A DNA stretch of 64,000 nt from Labia minor (GCA_963082975.1 OY720344.1:75442053-75506052), one strand, 5' to 3'; numbered from the stretch's first letter, positions 22,262 to 35,873 are shown. Notes: generated by a model from the sequence alone, not told the origin. Numbers and translations are program-made.

Positions 22262-25161
22262 AATCTATATATATATAAAAAGGTTTTTGTCTCCACATTG
22301 CTCAGAATTTAAAAATTTTTGCATATCTTCGCGTTTCATGACCTCTAGAATCCAAAAGTGACTTTAGAATTTTTCATGTCTGTCTGTCTGTCTGTCTGTC
22401 CGGAAAATTACTATTTTATAGACTCAGAATTGGCTGAACCGATTTCTATGAAATTACATCACAATATTCTTATATACCCCTAGAGTAACATAGGCTATAA
22501 ATTTTATTTATATGTCAACAATAACCGCAGAAATTAATTTTTTAAAGTTTATATAATTCTCCGTGTTGTTCATTCAAGAGCAGCTCGCGGCTCACTGTCG
22601 GCCTAGCGGAATCATTTCAAACAATGAATTATCATAGAGATTCCCAATCGAAGAATTATTATAATATTTCCCTTTGTATTTTAAATTCTAATATACAAAT
22701 ATCAATTCAATTAAATAATTTATTCTAAAAGTTCTCAATTTAATTAAAATATTTATTAGATCATATTTTTATCTTAAATTATTTTTTATTTAATTGAATA
22801 TTTCTTCTTTTCTATAATATATATATAATAATATATAAATTTTATCATTGAATAATAAAAAAAAATATTATTTAACCTGAATTAAAATGACTGAATTATA
22901 TTATCTTTGTTTTTTATTTTAATTTAATTACTCTATTATTAATTAACTATATATATATATATATATATTATATAAAAATTAAAATATGATGATATAAAGT
23001 TGTTTTAAATTTTTGACATTTTTAAATTGGGTATATTTTTTAAATTTATTAAAATGTCTTTTTTATTTATTATGTTTAAAAGATTCATTTTTATTATGTG
23101 ATATTAATAAAAAATAACGATGCTCTGTGCAAGTCGAATCATGTTGCACATAATTAAATAACAATTGCCAAACAAAGAATATAATATTTTTTTAAATTCT
23201 TATATTTAAATATCATTTCAATTAAATAATTTATTCTAAAAGGTCTCATTTTAATGCAATTTATAATTTTCTTCTAATTCAGATTTAGGACAAATCGTAC
23301 AACATTATATCAAATCTCGCTAAGAACATTCAATATTTTTGTACACAAATTATTCAGAGTATTGGCTAAGCGTATCACTCACAATCAGTTTATATTGAAA
23401 TTTATATAAATTAACAAAGTAAAAATTTTTATTTGTTTAAATTTTATTATAATGAATCAAAAAAAATTAAATATATAGATCACATGATTAAAAACTTAAC
23501 AGAAAATAACTGTTGGATGGAGGTCGGACATGACAGAAACTGTAAGCGAAATCTTCATATTGCGGCGAATAATTTTCAAATCCCCTAGCACCACAGAATT
23601 TAAGTTTCTTTTAAGGAAAATAACTATGATCTAAAAAAATTAATAAATGAACTTAATAATAAAAAAAACAAATAAATCAATTAATTTAAATTAATACTAT
23701 TAATGAATGTATATATTGGTCATTTATCTATAGTTTTATACCGTTAATTTTTATAAATTGTCTCAAGTCTCTATTTTTGCATTTTCTCAAGTTTCATTAT
23801 AATTAAAAATATTCAATAATAATCTAGCAATGAAAATAAAATACCAAAATGTAATGATCAAGAAATATTATACTCTATTTCACTATTATAACATATACAA
23901 TACTTAAGAACTATAGGCGGAGGAAATATTAGGAGATATCATTGCGGGTTCAGGCCAAATCGACCAACATTAATTAAGATATTTTCATTATGACAGATAT
24001 TAGGAAAAAAACCGCGAATTCAATATTTCTGTTCACTAATTATTTGTAGACTTTAGTAAAACATACGCATGACTCAATAGATCCGGATAAACTTTTTCAA
24101 ATTTTCAATCTTCAAATTTGTCTTGAAGGTAGTAAAGAAAGAATAAGATGCGGAAATCAATTGTAAAATATTAGGTTACTCAGACGACTTAAATATAATA
24201 GGAGATTCGGCAATTTCAATTACAGATAGCGAGGAAAATTTAATGGAGGTTTGAAATTAATAGTGATAAGAAAAAATATTTAGTAACAAAGAGGAAGAGT
24301 ATTAACATACAAAATCTTAAGATACAAAATGTAGAATTTGAATATGTATAAAAATTGAATGTAATCACGAAGGATAATAATATTTGAGAAGAATTTAAAT
24401 CGGGGTTGCAATCGGGAAACGCCTGTTATCTGCAATAAAGAGGCTTATCTCTTCAAAATTATTATCAAAGGGAATATATAAAAAGATTATTTTGCCTGTT
24501 GCATTATATGGGTGGGAGGCATGGTCTATGACCCTTGGAGATGAGAGTAGATTCAGAGTATTTGAGAATAGGATTCTTCCCTGCATTTATTGGCCAAAGA
24601 AAGATGAGGTCACCGGGTATGAGGGAGACTGTATAACAAGAAATTGCATGGCCTCTCTGCATCTTCAGAAATAGTTAGGGTTATAAAAGGGAAAAAGCTG
24701 CGATAGGCAGGGCACGTGGCTAGAATGGGAGAGGAAAAAGATATTGGTGGGAAGACCGATTGGAAAACGTCCGCTTGGAAAACCAATGACGCGTAGGAAG
24801 GGACGTAAGAGAGATGGAACAAGGGCTCAGGATAGGGACACTTGGAGAAATGTGGTTGTTGCGGCTAAGAATTTTAGAGTATCTTTGAGCCACATAGGTA
24901 GATAGACATAACATATACAATAATAATATATATAATTAATATAGTGATTAAATTAAAATATATTTTTTAAATAAGAACACAAAAAGAAATGAATGTTTTA
25001 TGTAATATACTGATGATGTAATATGATGTAATATACTGATACAAAATGGATGAAAACCTTTTAATACTTTCAACCACCAAATACTATGTACAACTCGGGG
25101 GTACAGGGGGCGGAGCCCCCGTCTAGGTGTGAAGAGCGCCGAAGGCGCTCTGAGCAGCTAG
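22262..25161. repeat. Right arm of the long inverted repeat (~2.9 kb)
   Basis: Reverse complement of 13902-16815. Includes the R2 repeat (22262-about 23250) and LINE 3' end (about 24125-25161) in the opposite orientation. See the left arm for differences. Confidence 0.85.
24125..25161 (+). mobile_element. LINE family L1x, right-arm copy
   Basis: Plus-strand counterpart of the left-arm LINE: YSDD box at 24174-24188, MPVALYGWEAW from 24492, the degraded C-terminus, and the 3' tail with GGGGGCGGAGCCCCC and GAGCGCCGAAGGCGCTC, ending at CAGCTAG, 25161. Confidence 0.85.
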
Positions 25162-25505
25162 TTAAATATAAAAAAATAAAAAATAACTGATCAAGACTGA
25201 TAAAAGTCAAAATTTGAATATTGATCTCTATTTTTTTTATAATTATAAAATTGTAATTTTGTTTTGATTTTGAAATACAAACATTTCAAATTTTAGAAAT
25301 CAAGATTACCTGGATTTGAAGTTGATAGTATTGCTGCAAGGCTTTGTAAGTGATTCAAACCTTTATATTGGGAGTTTTATTTTCATTCATGCACAAGAAC
25401 AAAGGTATGCTTATTATTTTCTGAAAAGAACAAATCACATAAAACAATAACAGGTAGTTGATGTTTTTATGAATTTTTAAATCAAAATTAAAAAAAAATT
25501 TTCAA
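25162..25505. other. AT-rich spacer
   Basis: No feature supported. Confidence 0.5.
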
Positions 25506-25805
25506 TCATTTATCGAATTTGACTCCTGGCAAAGTTTGTACCTTAATCGACGATGCAGTTGAATTTCGTCTCTCCTGGAGTGATTCAGCAATGATCCTTT
25601 CATTTTGTGGATCATGATCAACATCTTTCAAAGGTTCCATACACGGCAAATGTTGACCGGTTACCTTTTTATACACCTTGTATTTCACAACACAGCCACG
25701 GTGAAAAAATTGCTTGTCACAGGCGGTGGATTGTAGGATTTTTCTCACCATTACAGCCTTGCAAACAAAGCATATGTAATCAGCGTAATTACTCATGTAA
25801 TTCAA
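25506..25805 (-). CDS. Unrecognised 99-codon frame with a PHD-like Cys/His cluster
   Basis: The frame is GC-richer than its surroundings. It contains C-x2-C (ICFVC, residues about 12-16), then S-T-A-C-x4-H-x2-C (residues about 27-37, ending FFHRGC), followed by a basic VKYKVYKK segment and a second half without a clear motif. The spacing resembles the first half of a PHD or related zinc finger with one Cys replaced. No partner exon, polyA signal or flanking repeat could be assigned. It may be a fragment of a host gene exon, or of a retroelement ORF1, which often carries such fingers. The Met start is arbitrary. Confidence 0.35.
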   Translation of the reverse strand: MNYMSNYADYICFVCKAVMVRKILQSTACDKQFFHRGCVVKYKVYKKVTGQHLPCMEPLKDVDHDPQNERIIAESLQERRNSTASSIKVQTLPGVKFDK

Positions 25806-27070
25806 GAATTATCTTTCTACAACATATACATATCTATATACAACAGGAAAAAGAAAAAAAAAAATAGAAAAATTATATATGGGGATGAGAAGAGGGAAAA
25901 AAGAGAGGAAATATATAAATATTTATAATCTATAGAAACTAAACATCTGGGAATGCTAGGAAGCATTACTATCAACGAACTTTTGACGCAACATTTATAA
26001 ATTTAATTGTTTATTAATATTTTATTATAATTATTAATTAATATCTTTAATTTACTTTCTTAATATTCCCGGTAATTTTCTTAATGTTCCCGTGAATTTT
26101 TCAAATGTTTCTGGGAATACTCCCCGGAATTTTTCCTAATGTTCCCGGGCATTTTTTTCATGTTTACAATAATGTCTAAACATTTTTTCTTTCCAATTCT
26201 ACATTATAATAACACTGATTAAAGTAGTTATAATATATGGGAAATTTTTATTTTATTTTCTCATCCCCAAAGTTGAATTATATATAAATGAAAATATTTT
26301 GCTTAGATTCAATTACTATCTTTATAATAAATATTATATAATGCCTATAAGAAATATATTAATTCTTATCAGCCTATTAATTTTGATATGAAATTTGAAC
26401 TTATAGAAGGAGAGAATAAAAATATAGTCAGTGCATAAGAGAACAGAAGCAAATTAAAATCATATCACATTATCATATCATATCATATTCTAATTAGATT
26501 ATAGATATATATATATACTTTAAAAAAATAACCTCAAAATTTAATTTGTACAGATCGCCAGAATCGATTGAACCGGTTCTAGATATAGAAAATAATTATT
26601 AAACGATTGAATTGATAAACATGAATTAGAAATAAAAGGGAAAACAGGTCGAGATAGAATTTCCGAACTTGAATCAAATAAAAATTTAAGTTTGAGAAAA
26701 AACGCTCATCTACATTTTTAGATATACGATTAATAAAAATATATATATACTTCTCACAAATGTATTTATTAAAGCTTTTGTGGTTATTTTGATAATTATT
26801 AAGAGAATTTTTATTAAAAGACCACATTGTTTGTATAAAATTATATATTAAATTAAAATAATTGTACAACGTTTCGACTGCTTATTCTGCAGTCGTTTTC
26901 AAGTAACCGTACGCTTGCTCCGATTCAATCCAATATATATACTAATTATCAATGTGCTTAATATTAACTAAATCAAGTTATTGTTAGTTGTTCCGTGATT
27001 TTATTTATTTTTTAGCACGGTTGGTTTTATTATTGTAATTAAATTAATTTTTTTTATTTTTATTCATTTA
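25806..27070. other. AT-rich DNA with a small tandem repeat
   Basis: At about 26055-26158 the phrase AATGTTCCCGGGAATTTTTC recurs four times with variations (period about 21 to 30 bp). The rest is A/T-rich without supported genes. The frame at 26579-26869 is Asn/Ile/Phe/Tyr-rich chance sequence. Confidence 0.45.
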
Positions 27071-27670
27071 CTAGCTGCTCCGAGCGCCTTCGGCGCTCTC
27101 CACACCTAGACGGGGGCTCCGCCCCCTGTACCCCCCCGAGTGTCCCTATTCTGAGCTATAACCATCTAACTCCTACCCTGTCCCATTTCTCTCACGTTCC
27201 TTCCTACAATGTCCTCCCTGTTCACAATTGGTCTTCCACACGGACGTTTTCCAATCGAACTCCCCACCAATATATTTTTCCTCTCCCATTCTAGCCATGT
27301 GCCCTGCCGAACCCAGCCTTCTCTATTTTATAACCTATATCTAGAGATGCATAGAGGTCATGCAATTCCTTGTTATGCAGTCTCCGCTATTCCCCGGTGT
27401 CCTCATCTTTCTTTGGCCCTTAAATCTTGGGAAGAATCCTTTTCTCAAATACTCTGAATCTACTCTCATCTCCCAGGGTTATAGACCATGCCTCCCACCC
27501 ATATAATACAACAGAAAAAATAATTGTTTTATATATTTTAATTTTGATCCCCTTTGATAATAATTTCCCGATTGCAACCTCGATTTAAATTCTTTGCAAA
27601 TATTATTCGCTCTGATACTATTTATATTTTGCATTATCACTATTAATTTCAAACCCCATCACTTTTCCTG
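27071..27670 (-). mobile_element. LINE family L1x 3' end with double-hairpin tail
   Basis: Tail at 27071-27142 (GAGCGCCGAAGGCGCTC and GGGGGCGGAGCCCCC on the minus strand). The C-terminal coding remnant continues to about 27500, where the minus strand still carries WEAWSITLGDE-like codons. 5' truncated near 27670. Confidence 0.8.
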
Positions 27671-27832
27671 CCTCGAAACCATTAATACAAACAAACAATT
27701 TTAGCTAGCATAATGAGATTAAAAAATAAAAAATATATAAACTTACCTGAAAATAATTAGATATTTATTTAATAAAATTAAATTTTTAAGTAAATAATTA
27801 AATAAAATCAAAATTCAAAATTAATCAAGTAA

Positions 27833-28185
27833 TAAGTTGACCTGTAGCCAGGTCTGAACCGACCGACGGTTTGAAATAAATTAATTTCCAGCTACAGAAA
27901 CAATTTCAAATAATTTTAATATATCTATTAATGTAATAAAAAACAGATATAAATATAACATAAATATTTTTAATTTTATTTTATTTATAATATATAGCTG
28001 AAGTAGCCGGCGTTGCCCGTGATTATAAGGAGGCTGTGACGTCATATAATTTTAAATTATGAAAAACATAATGAAGATGATTTTTCCTGAGGATAAAACC
28101 AATACATTCGTGGTGATATGTAAAAAAATCTCCTCATGTGAAATTTGGTGTGAAAACAATACCTCCCTTACTATCGTCGGTCGGT
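27833..28185 (-). mobile_element. HINE-like element, copy d (short, with empty site at 29111)
   Basis: About 353 bp between TAAGTTGACC and GTCGGTCGGT. The microsatellite core is missing. The same flanking sequence without the insertion is at about 29080-29130 in the neighbouring tandem duplicate (AATCAAGT joined directly to AAAAAAGGCAA). Confidence 0.8.
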
Positions 28186-29705
28186 AAAAAAGGCAATCGA
28201 AATGTTTTAAATTATCTAAAAAAACAATTATTAATATAAAAATACAAATAAAATGATCAAAAAATAAATAAAATTAAATTAAATAAATAAAACGTTTTAA
28301 ATAGAAATTCAAACTATTTGATATCATGAAAAACAATTTTAAACAAATGTATTTAATTAAATTAATAAATTTAAAAAATATTAAATGATATTTAGCTTAA
28401 ATATAAAAATTAAAATAAAAAGAAATTACTTAAAAAAATTAAAACTATAATAATAATATTAAAATATATATAAAATTACCTGAAAATAATTAGATATTTA
28501 TTTGATAAAATTAATTAATTATCTTAAAAATTTATCCAAGTAATATCATCTATTTCTATTCGACACTGAGAAGGAAGGGATTCACAGCACAGATCATCCT
28601 TACAGTCACAGTCAGTAGAGAGTAAAAAAAAATGAAGACCGCCGTTTTTTAAAATAATTAAATTATTTTATAGATTATAAAATAAAAATTATTGTATTAA
28701 CATTAAAAAAATATTGAAATAAAAAATAATATTTAGTTTGATTTAATAAATAAAAATATTATAAACATTTTTAGTGAGAATTTCTCGGGGAGGTAGGGAG
28801 GTCAGATAAGCGACAACTTTTATTCCAAATGTTCGTCCTCCCTAGCTGTGACGTCATCAATAAGAAAATGTAAAGAAAAGGGCTGTTTTTAGGGTTTTCC
28901 CGACAATTATTCGATTTTTTCTCGCCGGAAAAACCATCCTTGGACTTCAACGAACATTTTAAAAAAAAGAATTGTCAAAATTGGTCCAGGCGTTATTGAG
29001 TGATGCAATTACAAAAGTCATTTTTATTTATAAGAATTAAATTTTTAAGTAAATAAATCTTATAAATAAATATGAAAAAATAATTAAATCAAAATTCAAA
29101 ATTAATCAAGTAAAAAAGGCAATTGAAATGTTTTAAATTATCTAAAAAAAACAATTATTAATATAAAAATACAAATAAAATGATCAAAAAATAAATAAAA
29201 TTAAATTAAATAAATAAAACGTTTTAAATAGAAATACAAACTAATTGATATTATGAAAAACAATTTTAAACAAATGTATTTAATTAAATTAATAAATTTA
29301 AAAAATATTAAATGATATTTAGCTTAAATATAAAAATTAAAATAAAAAGAAATTACTTAAAAAAATTAAAACTATAATAATAATATTAAAATATATATAA
29401 AATTACCTGAAAATAATTAGATATTTATTTGATAAAATTAATTATTTATCTTAAAAATATTTTATAATCTATAGAATAATTTAATTATTTTAAAAAACGG
29501 CGGTAATCATTTTTTATCCCTAGCTGTGACGTCATCAATAAGAAAATGTAAAGAAAAGGGCTGTTTTTAGGGTTTTCCCGACAATTATTCGATTTTTTCT
29601 CGCCGGAAAAACCATCCTTGGACTTCAACGAACATTTTAAAAAAAGAATTGTTAAAATTGGTCCAGGCGTTATTGAGTGATGCAATTACAAAAGTCATTT
29701 TTATT
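28186..29705. repeat. Tandem duplication of ~0.9 kb
   Basis: Segment 28186-28545 (AAAAAAGGCAATCG... to ...GATATTTATTTGATAAAATT) recurs at about 29113-29446, and the downstream segment GCTGTGACGTCATCAATAAG...TTTTTATTTA (28850-29030) recurs at 29521-29705. A flanking stretch also recurs at 27755-27832 and 29036-29110. It includes the R1 repeat at 28680-28870. A frame on the minus strand at 29485-29685 is repeat sequence. Confidence 0.75.
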
Positions 29706-31980
29706 TATAAGATAAGATAAACTAATTGAATGGTAGGAGTTTCGATTTGCATTCATTTCTTCCTATCTCTAATAAAAATAAATGTTATTTCTGGTTCATT
29801 TGATGTTGTTGGTTGTTGTGTTTTTTTTAATATTGATATCATCTTTAAAACATTTAACATCAAATCAAATCAGATAATATCTATAATTATAAAGTGAAAA
29901 GATGTTCCTTATATGAAGGTAAGATCGGCAAATAGGAAGGACAAGATGTTTCCTAATAAGTAGATATCTCTCTGAAAAGGAAATAGACAATTATTCCAAG
30001 GATTATATTGGGATTGAGAGTTATTATATACTTACTTATATTAAATTTATATCTTAGATAGCAATTAATCAAAGAACATTTCTATCCAGGAATGAAATAA
30101 AAAGAAATATTTTATTCAAAAATGTCTACACTGAAATAGAACATTGAAATTTAAAAAATATCAAGTTGTTCTAATTAATTTGATTTTTACTATTAGTAGT
30201 TCATTAAATAAAAATGAATATTTTTTGAACTCGGCAAAAAAATCTGAAAATATGCTTTACCCCGAGATTCTTTTGAAGAGTTCGCGAAATGGAATGGAAA
30301 ATGAAAAAAACTATTTTTTCAGTAATATGTTTTATTTTTCAATATATGTTCAATTTAAGTTCAATTCATTTCGTTCAACGGTGTTTCATCAAGAAAATCG
30401 TCTTAAAAACGCCAGCCACCGATGACTGTTATATCTCTTCTTCCGTGTAATAGTGAACTCGTTTCATCTGAAAATGAATGTCAAAATCAGTTTTATTTGA
30501 GTTAAAATTGTCTAAACTTTCTTGAAAATTTCTCTTACTATGAAAACTTTTTCATCCCTTAATTCACATGTGTTCTTTCATGTCAAGATCGTTAGCAATC
30601 TTTTTATTTATTTTATTTTTTATTTGAACTGGTGCTTCATTTCTCAAACTTGTCAAATAACTATCGTACCATAAAATATACTGTTTTTGGAATGTTATAT
30701 TAAATATTTTTACTAATATAATTGAATATTTCATTTATTTTTATGATTAAATTGATAATATCGCACAAGGTTAAAATTATTTTCCTATACATTGAATATA
30801 GTAGTTACTTTATGTGTTTTATATGTATATAAATATAATTTATGTACCAAATTTCAAAAAAAATATTTGGTAAAATCTGTCTTGGATCTTTTTAAAACTT
30901 TTCTAAAATATTAAAAAGTCGACGCTTATAAACTTTATCTTTGTTTTTTATAAAATATTTCTGTTTAATTACTAATTACTTAAGGAAACTTTATAATTAT
31001 ATATGAATAATAAAAGAAAAAATTATTAATATGTTTTTTATAATTGATTTATTGTGAAAGGTTAAATTAAATTAAATTTTCAACTTATATATTAAACATC
31101 CACTCTTAAAATTAAAATTCGATCTTCTAAATAAACAAAAAAAATTTATTTGAGATATTATTATAAAAATAAATAAAAAAATATCACAACCCCAAATAAT
31201 AACCAGCCTAGAAATAATTATAAATTTGAAATAAAATCATGCTGTTAGCTGTAAAGGGGCTACCTATATGGAAGATAAATAATATATAACAGAACGAAAA
31301 AGATCAGGCAACTGTTTTAAAATAAGATCTTAATATTAGATGATAATTAAAAGTGAAAATATATTAGATCTTATCTTAATTAAATTATCAAAAAAGATTT
31401 ATGTCTTGATAGATTTTATATATAATATAAATGTTTTTTTTAATTGAATGGATTTTTCTATTTAGATCAGAATTTAATCCAATGGTGGCCCCTTTTATTT
31501 TTAATTGATATATATATATATACATATATCTATATATATATATATATATTGAAAAATGAAAATTGTTTTAAATTTTGATCCTTCTGGGCGTTCTTTAGGG
31601 AATTCAAAATAAATCATTTCTATTTCCCGTTGGTTTGTTCTATTAACCATAATGAACTCAAAATTTATTGAAAATTACCTATCCATTATTTTAAATTGTT
31701 AGTTGATAAATAATTGGCCAACACATCTTTATCTTTAATATTTATACTTTCTTTCCGACTATAAATATCTGAAAGGATTCCAATTTTATTTTGACTTGAT
31801 TTATTATTTGAATCAAGTTCGAAGATTCTCACATGTAAAGTTTTCACTTTCAATTATGAATTTATTAATTTTATTTTTCATGAATATTTATTTACTTAAT
31901 TAATTATCAAGTATTCATTCTAAAGATTTATAGAACTCAGTTTTATTTTTATTGAATAGATCTTTATAAATATTATTTAC
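29706..31980. other. AT-rich intergenic DNA
   Basis: No repeat shared with the rest of the window. A 93-codon frame at 30144-30425 has no recognisable motif. A (TA)n tract lies about 31508-31550. Confidence 0.45.
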
Positions 31981-34158
31981 TAGCTGACCCGTCCACGCGT
32001 TGCTGTGACTAAGGTTTTTATTATATTACATTGTAGTAAACTATATAAGAGGAACGGTATGAGAACATCAGTCATGGGGACCACCGTGCTTTTTACATAG
32101 CTGCCACTTGTAAAAAAATATGGCGCCCTCCATTCTCTGTTATGCTATTGACAGAGATCGAAAAAGAATTAATTTTAAAAGTTATTATTATTTTTATTCA
32201 AGTTTGTATCAAATGAGTATATTACAAAGTTGTTAGTAAATAACATGTGACACTTAAACTTTTGAATGAGGTAGGTAGGAAATACTTATGATTAGTATAT
32301 GCCTGGGATTTACAACTTTTTATTAACCTTTTTATCAAATAAAATTATCATAATTTAAAAAAAAGTTTTTCTTTTTACTTTGAATGATCTTAAATGAAGA
32401 ATTTTCAAAATTACTTTAAAGTATATTTAATGTTTTTTATTTTAAGTAACAGAAACTTTTATTTGATTAATTGTTTTAAATGATGAATATACTATGAACA
32501 AAATTGATAATTAACATAAGGAGAAAATTGAAAAAAGTCTTAAGTGAAAAGGTATTAAGTGAAAGTTATATGATGGCTCTCATACAAGTAAATTTACATT
32601 ATTATTTTATTAAATATTAATACATTACCATTCTAAATTAATCTAAATTTGTAATATTAGTTTCAAGTAACAATTGGAATATTATTATTGAACCAAATAT
32701 AATATTTGGGACAATTTTATTCCCCAAATTTAAACTTTTAGTTCTCCAATATCATTGACCACTCTTCAGGGCACCTAATATGGATTAAACCCTTGTCAAT
32801 GTTCAACTTTTAAATAATTGTGTCCCAAGTACCGAATCCATTATAGCGAAGTCCTAAGAAAGTAATTAAACTACAAATGAGTTAACATTTCGAGTTAAAA
32901 CTTTTGAATGTATTTGTTAACTATTGATTTTTTTAAGACTAAATTACTAAACGTTTACTAAACTAATTAAATAATTTATAATTGCGCAATTTTGAATGAT
33001 CTGTCAGTTCTTGTGTTAATAAGTATTTTATTTTGTTCGAAATGAGACAAAAATTTGAACTGTAATTTAATAAAATTGGGGAATCTTATATCTTTTTAAA
33101 AATTGAATAAAAATCAGAACATTGAAGCTTTAAATTATAAATTTTAGATTAAGAATCACTCATTTAATTATTTTTTTTTTTAATTTATCATTCGAGTTGA
33201 ATTTTTTTCTATCATGATTTACTAGATGTTTCAAAACAGATCTTAGAATATAAATTCTCTCTTGACGCCTAAGATATGCCCACATAAATAAGTATTATGA
33301 TTTCTAGCAACATTTATTAAAAGAAAAAAACAATTTTCCTAATAAATTTTTCTATGGAATTAAATCTTAAACTTTCTAATCACTTAAGATTTAGTCGATA
33401 AACTGTATTTAGAAAGATATTTCTATAATAAATCGAGTACTAAAATGAAAAATAATATTTATTATAATCTTGAAAAACTTTAAGCAAAAGACAAGATTAC
33501 TTAAAACAAATTTCTATTTAATTTAATTTTCTATTTTTTTAAGGAAAGTATATTTTTTAAAATATTGTTTTTCTGTTTTTGTAGACAGATTAGTATCTGT
33601 ATTCTTTTTACCATCTTTATCACTTCCTTTCTTTTATTATTATTAATTCTCTTAAAAAGAGTTCTAAGTATGAAATAAATAGAGAGAGAAAGATTGGAAT
33701 CGAAATGTTGTTTGTTGGGCATATCACATACTAAAGAAAACGATGGTCTGCAACTCTCGATGTGATTGACCAGGATCTCTCTGATCATGGAAAGAGTTGA
33801 ATTTTCCAAGAACAATAAAAAGCGTGAGCTTTACTTGTGAAACAGGACATGTAGAACAAAGAGACAAAACCCCGGCAATATAACTAGTATTTCGTGAGTT
33901 ATTATCCAGCAGCTGGTTGTTAGCTGTTTAACTAAACATAATAATACTCCTATTCCTCTTCTATTTCATCTCTGACTGAGAATTCAAATGAATGAATAAA
34001 TTGAATAGATCATATTTGTTTGTTTAAAATATATTTGTATTATTTCCATCCAGCTTTCAGTATTATTATATAATCTTTTTTTTGTATCTACTGTTTTATT
34101 GCATATAACAGTTTGTAATTAGAAATAATTAATGTTAATTACAAAAATAAAAAAAATC
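31981..34158. other. AT-rich DNA starting with a CTAGCTGACCC-type repeat end
   Basis: ACTAGCTGACCCGTCCACGC at 31980-32000 resembles the AGCTGAAGTAGCCGGCGTTG phrase found inside HINE-like copies d and g, a common phrase at insect repeat ends. A GC-richer stretch to about 32150 follows. The 94-codon minus-strand frame at 33531-33815 and the adjoining GC-richer patch to about 33930 show no domain. Confidence 0.35.
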
Positions 34159-34159
34159 T

Positions 34160-35873
34160 GGAGTGTCTCCAATCGACTATCTCGTAAATTTGAATTGGAT
34201 TAATTAACATATACATTATATTTAAATTAAATTTAATTAATTAAATTATAAGAGATAATAAAAATTGAAAAAAATGTATATTAAAAGTCAATCAAGCTAA
34301 GCATAAAATTAAAGAGAAAAGGGGTCTGTCTGCTAAAAAGGTATTAAATTTCTGGTGGATTTTTTAATCGTATATTTTAATGTCTCCTCGGGTAATTAAA
34401 TTTTCTTGTCAGATCACAAAAATTTTCGATGTCGAGATTTTGATGTTTGTATACGTTTTGGAGGTCCCTAAGCCATTTTCACTAAGGTTAAGAAAAATGT
34501 GTGTGTGTGTGTGTGTGTGTATTTAGACAAATTTACGCAAAAACGGTTTGAACTGGAATAATAAATAATAAGCTGGAATAATTTTATTACAAATTAATTT
34601 TCAAAATCAAAGTGTTTCACTGTTTCTTATAAAAGTCATTTGTATATTGTCAGTTGCTTAGTTAGAGGAGTATACTCTAATAAACACTTTTCTTAATCAT
34701 AAAGACCTACCCTCGTATTTCTCTATCTCTTTGAAAAATTATATATGTGTTGTTTGATTTGATTATGATTTATAATTAAATATTATTATTAAAATAAAAA
34801 ATTTAAAGGCGCCACAGGGTGAGAGGTTAGCATAGCTGGCTCAGATTCTCATGGTTCCGGGTCCAAGTCCCGAGCCTGGCAAGTGAATTTCTCTAGCTGG
34901 GGTCTATGGGATGGAGTCAACCCTGCCTCCGAGATCAAAATTGGGAAAGCTACTTGATAGCGCCTCCGATCAAGAAAATTAAGGTTAAAGGTTGATGGGA
35001 CCCATTCTAATGATCATAGGACACCTAATTGATATAACCGACTTGATAGGCGTTGTTCTTATGTACGACGTTCAAAGTCAGATTTTTTTTTTTTTTTTTC
35101 AAAAAATTTGACGAATTTAATCTTTATCAGTACGTATGGGTTTATAAAGAAAATTTGGAAACATTTAATAATATTTTTCTTTTTATTAGTTCAAAAAATA
35201 GAAAGTAAGATGTAAATTAATTTATAAACAAATGGTAACTGATGAAAAAATAACATTCTTTAATATTTTATTTAAGAAAAAAAATAGATAATATATATGG
35301 AATTTCACTAAAAATATGTTAACTAAAAAGAAAGAATTTAATTAAAAAACAAAAAACTAGAATACATAAACTTGTTCTTTTTTTCTAAAAACTTAGAATT
35401 CTAAATTTTACTTAATAAAATAAATTTTACTTAATAAAAAAAAGTGAGTTAATGTGCAAATAAGAGAATATTTTTGTTTAATTTTTTTTTAAAAAATGCG
35501 TGTCAAATTGGAAATAATCTCACCAGAGATAGTATTGCTATCACGAAAATTTTCGATGTCGAGATTTTGATGTTTTTATACGTTTTGAAGGTTTAAATTT
35601 TTTAATATTAAATTTTTTTTAAAAAATACGTGTCATAAATTGGAAATAATAACAGTAAGAGATTTTTACTATCGGGTCATTAATTTTTTAACACGACTGC
35701 TAATCACGCGCTAGCACGTGACGTGGTGCCATCAACAAACAGCCAAATACGCGCTGATTTATTATATATATTTATTAATTTTAATTTATAATTTTATTTA
35801 AATTCAATTTAAATATAATATATGTTAATTAATCCAATTCAAATTTGCGAGTTAGTCGAGTGGAGACACTCTA
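34160..35873. mobile_element. TIR element copy C (both ends present)
   Basis: The left end CTGGAGTGTCTCCAATCGAC and right end GTCGAGTGGAGACACTCTAG are inverted repeats, continuing inward for about 45 bp (CTATCTCG...TTGAATTGGATTA). Both sub-terminal arms carry ACAAAAATTTTCGATGTCGA-type sequence. The centre carries the SINE. A target duplication could not be identified. No transposase frame. Confidence 0.65.
34807..35095 (+). mobile_element. tRNA-like SINE inside copy C
   Basis: Begins GGCGCCACAGGGTGAGAGG. A-box-like TAGCATAGCTGG at 34828-34839 and B-box-like GGGTCCAAGTCC at 34859-34870 support an internal Pol III promoter. The gap of about 20 bp between boxes is shorter than in a normal tRNA. 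It ends with a T-run at about 35083-35099. Confidence 0.55.

Noticed and set aside
29485..29685. 66-codon frame with FLYIFLLMTSQLG
   Set aside because: It lies in the tandemly duplicated TGACGTCATC segment, and the same peptide string appears in other repeats of the R1 type.
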